From Bacteroidota bacterium (GTDB taxonomy: Bacteria > Bacteroidota > Bacteroidia > CAIKAF01), in NCBI GenBank assembly GCA_016866335.1, contig VGMT01000002.1:84910-148909 (forward strand): DNA of 64,000 nt, written 5' to 3'. Numbering within the stretch: position 1 is the first letter of the stretch; the number at the start of each line of letters is the position of its first letter. The notes under the pieces are model-generated. The model ran no database searches. It was not told where the DNA came from and saw only the letters and a list, made by a program, of their open reading frames with translations. Positions 33,957 through 41,599 of the stretch are shown piece by piece. The position numbers and the translations under genes were made by a program.

Positions 33957-34099
33957 GCGGCAGGGATTGACGAGGCTAGGCCGGCAGGGGCAAGGTGTAC
34001 GGCATTGCCGGGGAAAAGAGCGACCTTGGGAGCTACTTTTGCCCCTGCAATGCCACAGCTTGCGCTGCGGACTATGCCCGGAAAGCCCGTCTGCCGCCC
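33957..34099 (-). repeat. Dispersed 143-bp structured intergenic element, copy D
   Basis: This copy is 143 bp. On the minus strand it runs from GGGCGGCAGACGGGCTTTCC to CGTCAATCCCTGCCGC with TAGCTCCCAAGGTCGCT in the centre. Arms: GCGGCAG/CTGCCGC at the base, GGCATTGC/GCAATGCC, and AAAAG/CTTTT closing the loop. The loop has CAAGG where most copies have TAAAG. It lies 92 bp after the pyrB stop and in the same direction as pyrB. Its ends are nearly identical to copy B, but its stems are not. Confidence 0.86.
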
Positions 34100-34191
34100 C
34101 CTAAAAAATTAAAAACACGTAAAAACGCCCTTGAATTGCATCTTTGGGAAGCCAACCGATGCGCCTAAAATTGAGCTAAATTCTGCCTAAA

Positions 34192-35148
34192 TTAATGCTC
34201 TTTGTTGGCCGTTTGCCCCAGCAAATACAATACAGCCATGCGCACCGCCACCCCGTGCTGAACCTGGTCTAAAATAATGGAATCGGGACCATCGGCCAAT
34301 TTTCCATCAATTTCCACGCCTCGATTAACGGGTCCAGGATGAAGAATTAGGGGCTTATTTTTGGCTTTCTCCCAACGGTCCAGATTTAAGCCGAACACCC
34401 TATGGTACTCGTAATTTCCGGGAAAGTGCTGAACCTTAAGCCTTTCTTCTTGAATGCGAAGCATGTTAAGGGCATCGGCCTGCTCCATTGTGCTGTCCAG
34501 CGAATGGCTTACCTCGACGCCCAGGTTTTGAATGTGCCGGGGCAGCAAACTGGGCGGAGCGCAGACCTGGACCGTTGCGCCCATTTTTTTGAGCAACAAA
34601 ATGTTTGATAAGGCCACGCGGGAGTGCAAAATATCGCCAACCAGAGCAATTCGTTTTCCGACCAGGTTTCCAAGAGCCTGCTGCAAGGAAAAGGCGTCAA
34701 GCAGAGCTTGGGTAGGGTGTTCATGGGTGCCGTCGCCGGCATTGACGATGCGTGCATGCGCCGAATGCTTAAAACGGGTTAGGTGCTTGGCTAGAAAAAT
34801 GCCAGCCCCAGGACTTGAATGCCGTAAAACGATCATATCTACCTTCATGGCCAGAATGTTGTTGACGGTATCGAGCAGGGTTTCCCCTTTGCTTAAGCTG
34901 GAACCGGAGGCCGAAAAGTTTAGAACGTCGGCCGACAGGCGCTTTTCTGCCAATTCAAACGACAATCGAGTGCGGGTAGAGTTTTCAAAAAACAAATTGG
35001 CGATGGTTTTATCGCGCAGGGAAGGGACTTTTTTTATGGGCCTTTGCAGCACTTGCATGAATTCGGCCGTGGTCAACATAATTAAATCGATGTCGGAATG
35101 GCTTAGGTCTTTAATTCCTAAAAGGTGTTGGCTGCTTAGCTGTGGCAT
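34192..35148 (-). CDS. pyrB: Aspartate carbamoyltransferase, catalytic subunit
   Basis: The 318-residue protein has the carbamoyl-phosphate motif NLFFENSTRTRLSFE (about residues 51-65), FSASGSSLSKGETLLDT, GDGTHEHPTQALLDAF, RIALVGDILHSRVALSN, and HPGPVNRGVEID. It catalyses the first committed step of pyrimidine synthesis. It lies 3 bp after pyrR on the same strand. No pyrI regulatory subunit is present; it resembles the PyrB-with-PyrR arrangement of Bacillus. Repeat copy D follows at 92 bp. Confidence 0.96.
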   Translation of the reverse strand: MPQLSSQHLLGIKDLSHSDIDLIMLTTAEFMQVLQRPIKKVPSLRDKTIANLFFENSTRTRLSFELAEKRLSADVLNFSASGSSLSKGETLLDTVNNILAMKVDMIVLRHSSPGAGIFLAKHLTRFKHSAHARIVNAGDGTHEHPTQALLDAFSLQQALGNLVGKRIALVGDILHSRVALSNILLLKKMGATVQVCAPPSLLPRHIQNLGVEVSHSLDSTMEQADALNMLRIQEERLKVQHFPGNYEYHRVFGLNLDRWEKAKNKPLILHPGPVNRGVEIDGKLADGPDSIILDQVQHGVAVRMAVLYLLGQTANKEH

Positions 35149-35151
35149 AGG

Positions 35152-35703
35152 TTAAGCGTTGTTTTCAATCAAAATGGAGTCTTCGCCATGGTGTTCGGTC
35201 CACCTTACTTTCACCTTTTGGCCTTCAAAGGCATCGACCGTCCAACCAAAAAAATCAGGTTGAATGGGGAGTTGGCGGGCAAAGCGGCGTTCAACCAAAA
35301 CCAGCAACTTTATCCATTCTGGCCTGCCGAAGGTATTCACGGCATCTAGGGCGGCCCGAATTGTTCTTCCGGTGAACAGTACATCGTCTACCAAAACGAC
35401 CCTTCTGTTTTCAAGCGAAAAATGCAATTGGGTGGCTTCGGGTACCAGCACCTTTGCCTGATTGAAATCGTCGCGAAAAAAAGTGGGGTCCAGCATTCCA
35501 TAATCCAATCTTGCCGATGGCATTTGTTTTTTCCACGCTGCCCTTAACCGTTCGGCCAAATACACCCCTCGGGGTTGAATCCCCAGTAAAACCATTGGAG
35601 AATCCTCTCGATGCAATTCCGCCAGCATCAAAGACAAGCGGTGAATTCGTACCCTCATGGCGTCTGCGTCGGCAAAGGGGTTATGGGGCGTGGTATTGAT
35701 CAT
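35152..35703 (-). CDS. pyrR: PyrR: pyrimidine regulator / uracil phosphoribosyltransferase
   Basis: The 183-residue protein is a type I phosphoribosyltransferase with the PRPP loop VVLVDDVLFTGRTIRAAL at about residues 102-119, preceded by VLLGIQPRGVYLAERL and followed by LVERRFARQLPIQPDFFG. In Firmicutes PyrR binds pyr mRNA and controls attenuation; whether it does so here is unknown. I see no anti-terminator-like leader in the 46 bp between its start and the upstream rpsA terminator. It is the first gene of a pyrR-pyrB pair. Confidence 0.92.
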   Translation of the reverse strand: MINTTPHNPFADADAMRVRIHRLSLMLAELHREDSPMVLLGIQPRGVYLAERLRAAWKKQMPSARLDYGMLDPTFFRDDFNQAKVLVPEATQLHFSLENRRVVLVDDVLFTGRTIRAALDAVNTFGRPEWIKLLVLVERRFARQLPIQPDFFGWTVDAFEGQKVKVRWTEHHGEDSILIENNA

Positions 35704-35719
35704 GGTATAAAAATAAAAA

Positions 35720-35747
35720 AGCCCTTCACAAGGAAGGGCTTTTTTTG
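35720..35747 (-). terminator. Terminator downstream of rpsA
   Basis: GCCCTTC, 5-nt loop, GAAGGGC flanked by an A run and a T run can act on both strands. On the minus strand it lies just after the rpsA stop and just before the pyrR start. Confidence 0.85.
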
Positions 35748-35749
35748 AT

Positions 35750-37615
35750 TTAATCTTCAGATTCGTCTGACGGCGCTTCGACTTTTTTCGATTTTGCCTT
35801 GGATTTGGGTTTGCCGCCTCCTTTTTCAGTGGCTTCCATTTCCTTTTTCAAATTAGACAAAGCGCTGATGTCTCCTAAGGTGGTTACATCGGCTTTTTGA
35901 ACCTTAGCTGCAGCAGGGGCGGCTTTTGATTTGCCAATAACCTTGGTACGGGGTTCGGCCGATGCCTCTGGCTTTGACACATCCCACGTGCGGGTGTGCG
36001 AAATAAGAATTTTCTTGTCGTCTTTGGAGAACTCCAAAATGGTGAAATCCAATTGCTCGTCAACCGATGCCTTGCTTCCGTCTTCCTTTTTAAGGTGCTT
36101 CATTGGAGCAAAGCCTTCAATTCCGTAAGGCAGAGCAATAATTCCACCTTTGTCGTTCAATTCCAAGATGGTACCCTTGTGCATTTCGTCGGTATTGAAT
36201 ACCGTAGCAAAAACTTCCCAAGGATCTTCTTCCAATTGCTTGTGGCCCAACGATAATTTACGATTGGTGGTGTCTATTTCTAGCACAGAAACCTCGATTT
36301 TCTCGCCAATTTTAGTGAAGTCAGAAGGATGTTTGATTTTTTTGGTCCAGCTTAGGTCCGAAATGTGAATTAATCCATCGATTCCTTCTTCAAGCTCTAC
36401 AAAAATTCCGTAGTTGGTGAAATTGCGCACTACAGCACTGTGGCGGCTTCCCTGAGGATAACGTCCTTCGATGTTTTCCCATGGGTCGGTGGTCAGTTGC
36501 TTCATGCCCAAAGACATTTTACGCTCTTCCCTGTCTATGGAAAGCACAACGGCTTCAATTTCGTCGCCTATTTTTAGGAAGTCATGGGCCGTACGTAGGT
36601 GTTGAGACCAGCTCATTTCTGAAACGTGGATCAATCCCTCTACGCCAGGAGCAATTTCTACGAACGCTCCGTAGTCAGCAAGAACAACCACTTTGCCTTT
36701 CACTTTATCGCCTTCCTTGATTTCAGCACTCAAAGCTTCCCATGGGTGGGTGCTCAATTGCTTTAAGCCAAGGGCAATACGGCGTTTCTCGTCGTCGTAA
36801 TCCAACACCACTACGTTGATTTTTGAATCCAAAGTAACCACCTCTTCGGGGTGGTTGATTCGGCCCCAGCTGATGTCGGTGATGTGAATCAATCCATCTA
36901 CGCCGCCCAAATCCACAAACACTCCATAAGAAGTGATGTTCTTGACGATGCCTTCCAAAACCTGACCTTTTTCCAGTTTGGAGATGATGTGTTTTTTCTG
37001 CTCTTCCAATTCTTCTTCAAGCAGGATTTTATGAGAAACAACCACGTTTTTGAATTCTTGATTAATTTTCACCACTTTGAATTCCAATGTTTTGCCTACA
37101 TACACATCGTAATCGCGGATGGGTTTTACATCAATCTGAGAACCTGGTAAGAAGGCCTCGATACCAAAAACATCGGCAATCAAACCACCTTTGGTGCGGC
37201 ATTTAATTACACCCGTAACCACTTCGTCTTTTAAATGAACTTCGTTCACCCGATCCCATGACCGGATAGCACGCGCCTTGCGGTGGCTCAACAGCAATTG
37301 GCCATCGCGGTCTTCCAACTGATCAATGTAAACCTCAACTTTATCGCCTACAGCCAATCCGGCATTGTACCGAAATTCAGTACGAGGTACAACCCCTTCT
37401 GATTTGTAGCCAATGTTGATAACTACATCTTTCGGAGTCAATTGCACCACTTTTCCGTCAAGAATTTCATGCTCGGCAACGCTGCTTAGCGTTTGCTCAT
37501 ACATGTCTGACAAATTGGCCCGCTCTTCTTTAGAATAGTTTTGTCCTTTTTTGCTTACGGTTGACCAGTCAAATGTGGTCTGGGTCGTAGCCCCCTGTGT
37601 TGTTTCTTCTGACAT
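35750..37615 (-). CDS. rpsA: 30S ribosomal protein S1
   Basis: The 621-residue protein has six S1 RNA-binding repeats. Repeat cores can be seen as GIVKNITSYGVFVDLGGVDGLIHITDISWG, GKVVVLADYGAFVEIAPGVEGLIHVSEMSW, and VRNFTNYGIFVELEEGIDGLIHISDLSW. Linkers carry the repeated RRIALGLKQLSTHPWE / RKMSLGMKQLTTDPWE unit. It helps mRNA bind the 30S, which matters in Bacteroidota where Shine-Dalgarno sequences are weak. The start is the ATG at 37615 (MSEETTQG). The C-terminal tail is Lys/Ala-rich. A full promoter and a hairpin terminator flank the gene. Confidence 0.96.
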   Translation of the reverse strand: MSEETTQGATTQTTFDWSTVSKKGQNYSKEERANLSDMYEQTLSSVAEHEILDGKVVQLTPKDVVINIGYKSEGVVPRTEFRYNAGLAVGDKVEVYIDQLEDRDGQLLLSHRKARAIRSWDRVNEVHLKDEVVTGVIKCRTKGGLIADVFGIEAFLPGSQIDVKPIRDYDVYVGKTLEFKVVKINQEFKNVVVSHKILLEEELEEQKKHIISKLEKGQVLEGIVKNITSYGVFVDLGGVDGLIHITDISWGRINHPEEVVTLDSKINVVVLDYDDEKRRIALGLKQLSTHPWEALSAEIKEGDKVKGKVVVLADYGAFVEIAPGVEGLIHVSEMSWSQHLRTAHDFLKIGDEIEAVVLSIDREERKMSLGMKQLTTDPWENIEGRYPQGSRHSAVVRNFTNYGIFVELEEGIDGLIHISDLSWTKKIKHPSDFTKIGEKIEVSVLEIDTTNRKLSLGHKQLEEDPWEVFATVFNTDEMHKGTILELNDKGGIIALPYGIEGFAPMKHLKKEDGSKASVDEQLDFTILEFSKDDKKILISHTRTWDVSKPEASAEPRTKVIGKSKAAPAAAKVQKADVTTLGDISALSNLKKEMEATEKGGGKPKSKAKSKKVEAPSDESED

Positions 37616-37725
37616 TTTGTTCAGAACTGTCGAAGCTTGTTCCTGTTTGCCGAGGTGCCGTGGCAAACATGTTCATGCTTCGGGATTAAACTTCATTTAA
37701 ACGATTGGCACCCCTAAAGTGGGCG

Positions 37726-37755
37726 CAAAGCTAGGTAAATCTTCGTCAATACCAA
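37726..37755 (-). promoter_or_regulatory. Promoter of rpsA
   Basis: On the minus strand TTG (37755-37753), a 19-nt spacer, then TAGCTTTG (37733-37726). The rpsA ATG lies about 110 nt downstream, giving a long leader that could hold regulation by S1 itself. Confidence 0.6.
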
Positions 37756-37819
37756 AGATTTTCAGGGATTTGTACCCCTTTTTAACTCAAACTATTTTAT
37801 TTTTTTTAACAAAATGAGG

Positions 37820-37847
37820 TTGCTCCCAAAATATTGTACTAAGTTTG
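37820..37847 (+). promoter_or_regulatory. Promoter of the Cfa-family gene
   Basis: TTG (37820-37822), a 17-nt spacer, then TAAGTTTG (37840-37847), 19 nt before the ATG at 37867. The stretch just before it is A/T-rich (a T run at 37797-37807). Confidence 0.6.
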
Positions 37848-37866
37848 ACGGCTTAAAAAACCGACT

Positions 37867-39066
37867 ATGAGCAAATCTCCATTAGATTTTATTGTTACTA
37901 AAACGCCTTCGGCGGGCCGCAAATACGTTGCTGGCAAAAAGATTCCTTTCTCTGAGTTTATTCACGATTACGCCAATGGCGACGTTGATATTGAGGGAGA
38001 TTTCATTGAATTTATGAAGTGCCGAAACGAGGTGTTCGATTATCGATTGACCTGGAAGCATATCAAATTCTTCTTTACCCGTATGATTCCTGAGGTGGCC
38101 ATCCACTCCAAAAGCCAAGATGAGCGTATTGTACGCGATCACTACGACCGGGGTAACGATTTCTTCTCGTCCTTTCTAGGACCGCGTATGATTTATACCT
38201 CTGGTTTTTGGAACGACGTGGCCAACGAAACCTTAGAACAGGCGCAAGACCGTAAAATGACCATGGTTTGCGATAAATTGCTGATGAAACCAGGCAACAG
38301 GCACCTGGATATTGGATGTGGTTGGGGAACCTTGGTGGCCTACGCCGCTAAATACTACGGAACCGATTCGACAGGCATTACCCTGGCCCAAGACGGTACC
38401 GACCACGGAAACAAGCAAATTGCCGCACACGGAGTGGCCGATCGCGCGCGTATCCTTCGCATGGATTACCGCGACATGATTACTCCAGGCAAAAACAACC
38501 AAATGTTCAACCACGTTACTTGTCTGGAAATGGGCGAGCACGTGGGCCTCCGCAAATTTGGTCGCTTTATTAAGAATATCTACGACAAACTTGACGACGA
38601 CGGAACCTTCTACCTTCAGCAAGCCGGTCTTCGTGCCAATCCAGGACTTATGGCCCGCGGCGAACATTGGGAAGACCTCGTTTGGGGCTTGTTCATGAAC
38701 GAGTTTATTTTCAGCGGCGCCGATGCTTCTACTCCGTTGGCCTTCTTGGTGCAAACTTTGCAAGACGCCAATTTCGAGGTGCAAAGCGTTGAAAACATCG
38801 GAATTCACTACTCGCACACCATGACCTGCTGGTACCACAACTGGGAGGCCAATAAAGAGTACATTCTTCAACACTACGGAGAGTGGTGGTACCGCACTTG
38901 GAGGGTTTTCCTTTACTGGTCGGTCATCATCGCCAGCCAAGGTTCATCTACCTGCTGGAGCATTATTGCGCATAAAAATTACAACAGAGTGGACCGCAAC
39001 CGCTACATCGGTCGGGCCAACTTGGGTGAGCGCATGGAAATGGGCAATGTTCGAATTTTCGAATAA
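37867..39066 (+). CDS. Cfa-family SAM methyltransferase resembling sphingolipid C9-methyltransferase
   Basis: The 399-residue protein has HYDRGNDFF (about 92-100), LGPRMIYTSGFW, the SAM motif LDIGCGWGTL (about 147-156) and CLEMGEHVG (about 219-227). These are the markers of the cyclopropane-fatty-acid synthase fold. The second half reads WGLFMNEFIFSGADASTPL, then IGIHYSHTMTCWYHNW and WSVIIASQGSSTC. From memory these match fungal sphingolipid C9-methyltransferases better than E. coli Cfa. It would transfer a methyl or methylene group from SAM to an acyl or sphingoid chain at the membrane. The two N-terminal membrane helices of the fungal enzymes are absent. It is a single gene with its own promoter and terminator. 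Confidence 0.82.
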   Translation: MSKSPLDFIVTKTPSAGRKYVAGKKIPFSEFIHDYANGDVDIEGDFIEFMKCRNEVFDYRLTWKHIKFFFTRMIPEVAIHSKSQDERIVRDHYDRGNDFFSSFLGPRMIYTSGFWNDVANETLEQAQDRKMTMVCDKLLMKPGNRHLDIGCGWGTLVAYAAKYYGTDSTGITLAQDGTDHGNKQIAAHGVADRARILRMDYRDMITPGKNNQMFNHVTCLEMGEHVGLRKFGRFIKNIYDKLDDDGTFYLQQAGLRANPGLMARGEHWEDLVWGLFMNEFIFSGADASTPLAFLVQTLQDANFEVQSVENIGIHYSHTMTCWYHNWEANKEYILQHYGEWWYRTWRVFLYWSVIIASQGSSTCWSIIAHKNYNRVDRNRYIGRANLGERMEMGNVRIFE

Positions 39067-39084
39067 GCGAAGCTTTTAATGTTG

Positions 39085-39116
39085 AAAACCCTCGGCTTAG
39101 GTCGGGGGTTTTTTGT
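39085..39116 (+). terminator. Terminator after the Cfa-family gene
   Basis: AAAACCCTCG, loop GCTTAGGT, CGGGGGTTTTTT forms a stem with one mismatch and a T run. Repeat copy E starts 6 bp after it. Confidence 0.7.
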
Positions 39117-39121
39117 TTTTA

Positions 39122-39263
39122 GGGCGGGTACCGGGCTTTCGGCGGTAGTCCGCGGTTGCCGGCCTGGGGCCCAGCGGCTTTGCGCGGACTCCTAAAGTCG
39201 CCTGCGCAGCTCGCGGGCCCCTGGCCGGCAACCTTGCGGGCAACCTGCCTCAATCCCGCCCGC
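39122..39263 (+). repeat. Dispersed 142-bp structured intergenic element, copy E
   Basis: This copy is 142 bp, in the same direction as the Cfa-family gene upstream. It starts GGGCGGGTACCGGGCTTTC, has ACTCCTAAAGTCGCC in the centre and ends CTCAATCCCGCCCGC. The arms GGTTGCCGGCC and GGCCGGCAACC are perfect complements, GCGC/GCGC closes the loop, and GCGGG/CCCGC pairs at the base. It belongs with copy C (GCGGG-type base stem). Confidence 0.88.
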
Positions 39264-39312
39264 GGGCCCCCAGTTAAGACCTGCCCCAAAATTCGCCTGC
39301 AGGACGGCTTGC

Positions 39313-40173
39313 TTAACCTATGGTTAGCCCCTCAATTTGGTTCTTGAATTTGCTAAACCAGGTGGTTTGACGTCGGGCATATTGCCGGGTATGCGCGTTG
39401 ATCTGAGCCTCTATCTCCCTGTCGCTTTCCTCCGATTGCGCATACCATTCCTGGTACCCAACGGTATTCATTACCGGCAAGGTTCGGTATTCAATTAGGC
39501 TAAGTGCTTCTGCTTTTAACCCCCTTTCTATCATCTGCCGAGTTCGTTTGGCAATGCACTGATGCAGTTCTTTTCGGTCGGGGTTCAGAATGGTCAGCTG
39601 CAATTCCGCATTCCATTCCCAGTTTTTTTTGTCCAATCCTGATTTTCGAAAGGCCGACCAAGGTTTTTTGCTCGTCAACCAAACTTCGAGCGCTCGTCTA
39701 AGCCTAGCCGGATTTTGAATGTCGGTTTCTTTGAAATAAATAGGGTCAACCGCTGCAACTTGGGCCTGCAATTCAGGCAAACTAAGCTGGCTTACCTGAG
39801 TCCGAATGGCTGTTGGAGTCGGGGGCATTTCGTCCAAATCAAAAAGCAAAGCGTTCAAATAGAAACCCGAACCCCCAACCAAAACAACGCTTCCTTTCAT
39901 GTCTAAAATGGAATTCAAAACTGGGCGAGCTTTCTGGGCAAACGAAACAGCATCTAAGGGTGCAAGTAGGCTTTCTGTTCCCAAAAAATGATGGGGTATT
40001 TCCTCGAGTTCATTCGGCAAAGGACGTGCCGTTCCAATGTGCATCTCGCGATAAAATTGCCTTGAATCAAACGAAATGATTTCGGTGTTTAACGCTTTAG
40101 CCAATTCTAGACTATGGGCTGTTTTTCCCGAGGCCGTTGGGCCTGCAACCACATGGATTTTGGGTCTAATCAT
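39313..40173 (-). CDS. miaA: tRNA dimethylallyltransferase
   Basis: The 286-residue protein has the P-loop VVAGPTASGKTAHSLELAK at its start, SFDSRQFYREMHIGTA, VVLVGGSGFYLNALL, and PARLRRALEVW, the normal MiaA order. It adds a dimethylallyl group to A37 of tRNAs that read codons starting with U. The length is slightly short but complete. Its ATG overlaps the stop of the CCA-adding enzyme gene (ATGA), so the two tRNA-processing genes are coupled. Confidence 0.95.
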   Translation of the reverse strand: MIRPKIHVVAGPTASGKTAHSLELAKALNTEIISFDSRQFYREMHIGTARPLPNELEEIPHHFLGTESLLAPLDAVSFAQKARPVLNSILDMKGSVVLVGGSGFYLNALLFDLDEMPPTPTAIRTQVSQLSLPELQAQVAAVDPIYFKETDIQNPARLRRALEVWLTSKKPWSAFRKSGLDKKNWEWNAELQLTILNPDRKELHQCIAKRTRQMIERGLKAEALSLIEYRTLPVMNTVGYQEWYAQSEESDREIEAQINAHTRQYARRQTTWFSKFKNQIEGLTIG

Positions 40174-41585
40174 ACCTTTGGAGATTCCAATCCCAGCTCG
40201 GTTCCAAGTTCAATCATTAGGGCCAATGCCGCTTCTCGTTCATTGGGAATGCGCCCCTCTAAAATAGACTCTTTTATGCACCGTTTTATTTGCCCTACAA
40301 CAGGTCCCGGCCCAATTCCAAAATGCCGAATGATTTCTTCGCCCGAAACAGGCGGCTGAAAGTTCCTGATGTGGTCTTTTTCTTCTACTTCCTGAAGTTT
40401 TTGTTTAACCACCTCGTAGTTGCGCAGGTAACGCGAAACCCGACTTGGGTTTTTTGAGGTTATGTCGGCCTGGCACAACAACAAAAGGTTTTCAAGGTCT
40501 TCCCCAGCGTCCATCAACAACCGCCTTAAGGCCGAATCGGTGATTTCTTGCTTTGCCAAAACAATGGGCCGTAAATGCAGTTTCACCATTTTTTCAACGA
40601 ATTTCATTTTTTCGTTGCCGGGTAAACCCAATTTTTTGAACAATTTAGGTACCATTCTAGCCCCCAGATCTTCGTGGCCATGGAAGGTCCAACCATGGCC
40701 GGGTTCAAATCGTTTGGTTTGGGGTTTTGCTATGTCGTGCATAACGGCCGACCACCGCAGCCATAGGTTGGTCGAGAGCTGAGCAAGGTTGTTTAAAACC
40801 TCGATGGTGTGGTAAAAGTTGTCTTTATGGCCAAGGCCATTTACTTTCTCTATGCCCTTAAGTAAGCAGAATTCCGGGAAAATAACCTCAAGTAAACCTC
40901 CTTTGTCCAACATTAAAAACAGTCGGCCGGGTTCATCGCAGGCCATCATTTTGTTTATTTCATCAGCAATCCGCTCTTTGGCAACAATATTCATTCGACC
41001 AGCCAACCTGGGCATGCTTCCCCACAAATCTGGATGAATGTCAAAATTCAATTGCATAGCAAACCGAATGGCCCTAAGCATGCGTAATGGGTCGTCGTCA
41101 AATGTTTTTTCGGGGTTTACTGGAGTACGAATCAGACCAGAATTCAGGTCGGAAACACCATCAAAGGTGTCGATTAAGACCCCAAATTTGTTTTTGTTTA
41201 GGCAAACCGCAAGGGTATTGATGGTAAAATCACGGCGGTTTAGGTCATCCTGAAAACTACCTTGACTAACTTCAGGATTTCGTGAATCGCGCCGATAGCT
41301 TTCTTTTCGAGCCCCTACGAATTCAATATCCAAATCTTCCCATAAAAAATGGGCGGTTCCAAAGTTTTTAAACACCATCAAATGTTCGGCTCGCCCTAAT
41401 TTATGAGCTACCCGTTCGGCCAGTTCTAAGCCATTTCCAACGCACATAAAATCGATGTCCTTGCATGGTCTTCCTAAAAGCAAGTCGCGCACAAATCCAC
41501 CAATTACATAGCATTCCAGGCCCAAGGCATCGGCCTCAGCGCCAACCAACTGAAAAATCGGGCGGTTCAGTTCCAAAAATGCCAT
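40170..41585 (-). CDS. cca: CCA tRNA nucleotidyltransferase / poly(A) polymerase family
   Basis: The 471-residue protein has the class II nucleotidyltransferase motif YVIGGFVRDLLLGRPCKDIDFMCVG, then RRDFTINTLAVCL, DDPLRMLRAIRFAMQL, RIADEINKM, and an HD-domain part (WSAVMHDIAKPQ, HGHEDLGARM). Adding CCA to tRNA 3' ends fits the pairing with miaA; poly(A) polymerase activity cannot be ruled out from sequence. The start is the ATG at 41585 (MAFLELNRP); the track extends 18 codons toward the GT4 gene. Confidence 0.92.
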   Translation of the reverse strand: MAFLELNRPIFQLVGAEADALGLECYVIGGFVRDLLLGRPCKDIDFMCVGNGLELAERVAHKLGRAEHLMVFKNFGTAHFLWEDLDIEFVGARKESYRRDSRNPEVSQGSFQDDLNRRDFTINTLAVCLNKNKFGVLIDTFDGVSDLNSGLIRTPVNPEKTFDDDPLRMLRAIRFAMQLNFDIHPDLWGSMPRLAGRMNIVAKERIADEINKMMACDEPGRLFLMLDKGGLLEVIFPEFCLLKGIEKVNGLGHKDNFYHTIEVLNNLAQLSTNLWLRWSAVMHDIAKPQTKRFEPGHGWTFHGHEDLGARMVPKLFKKLGLPGNEKMKFVEKMVKLHLRPIVLAKQEITDSALRRLLMDAGEDLENLLLLCQADITSKNPSRVSRYLRNYEVVKQKLQEVEEKDHIRNFQPPVSGEEIIRHFGIGPGPVVGQIKRCIKESILEGRIPNEREAALALMIELGTELGLESPKV

Positions 41586-41599
41586 GGGCAAAAGTAGGG

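Noticed and set aside
33817-34104. 95-aa ORF across the G run and element copy D
   Set aside because: Consists of repeat-element and homopolymer sequence; translation is Gly/Arg-rich noise.
34532-35155. 207-aa plus-strand ORF opposite pyrB
   Set aside because: Antisense shadow of a well-supported pyrB gene; arginine/serine-rich with no domain.
38233-38940. 235-aa minus-strand ORF opposite the Cfa-family gene
   Set aside because: Shadow of a strong methyltransferase gene; no recognisable domain.
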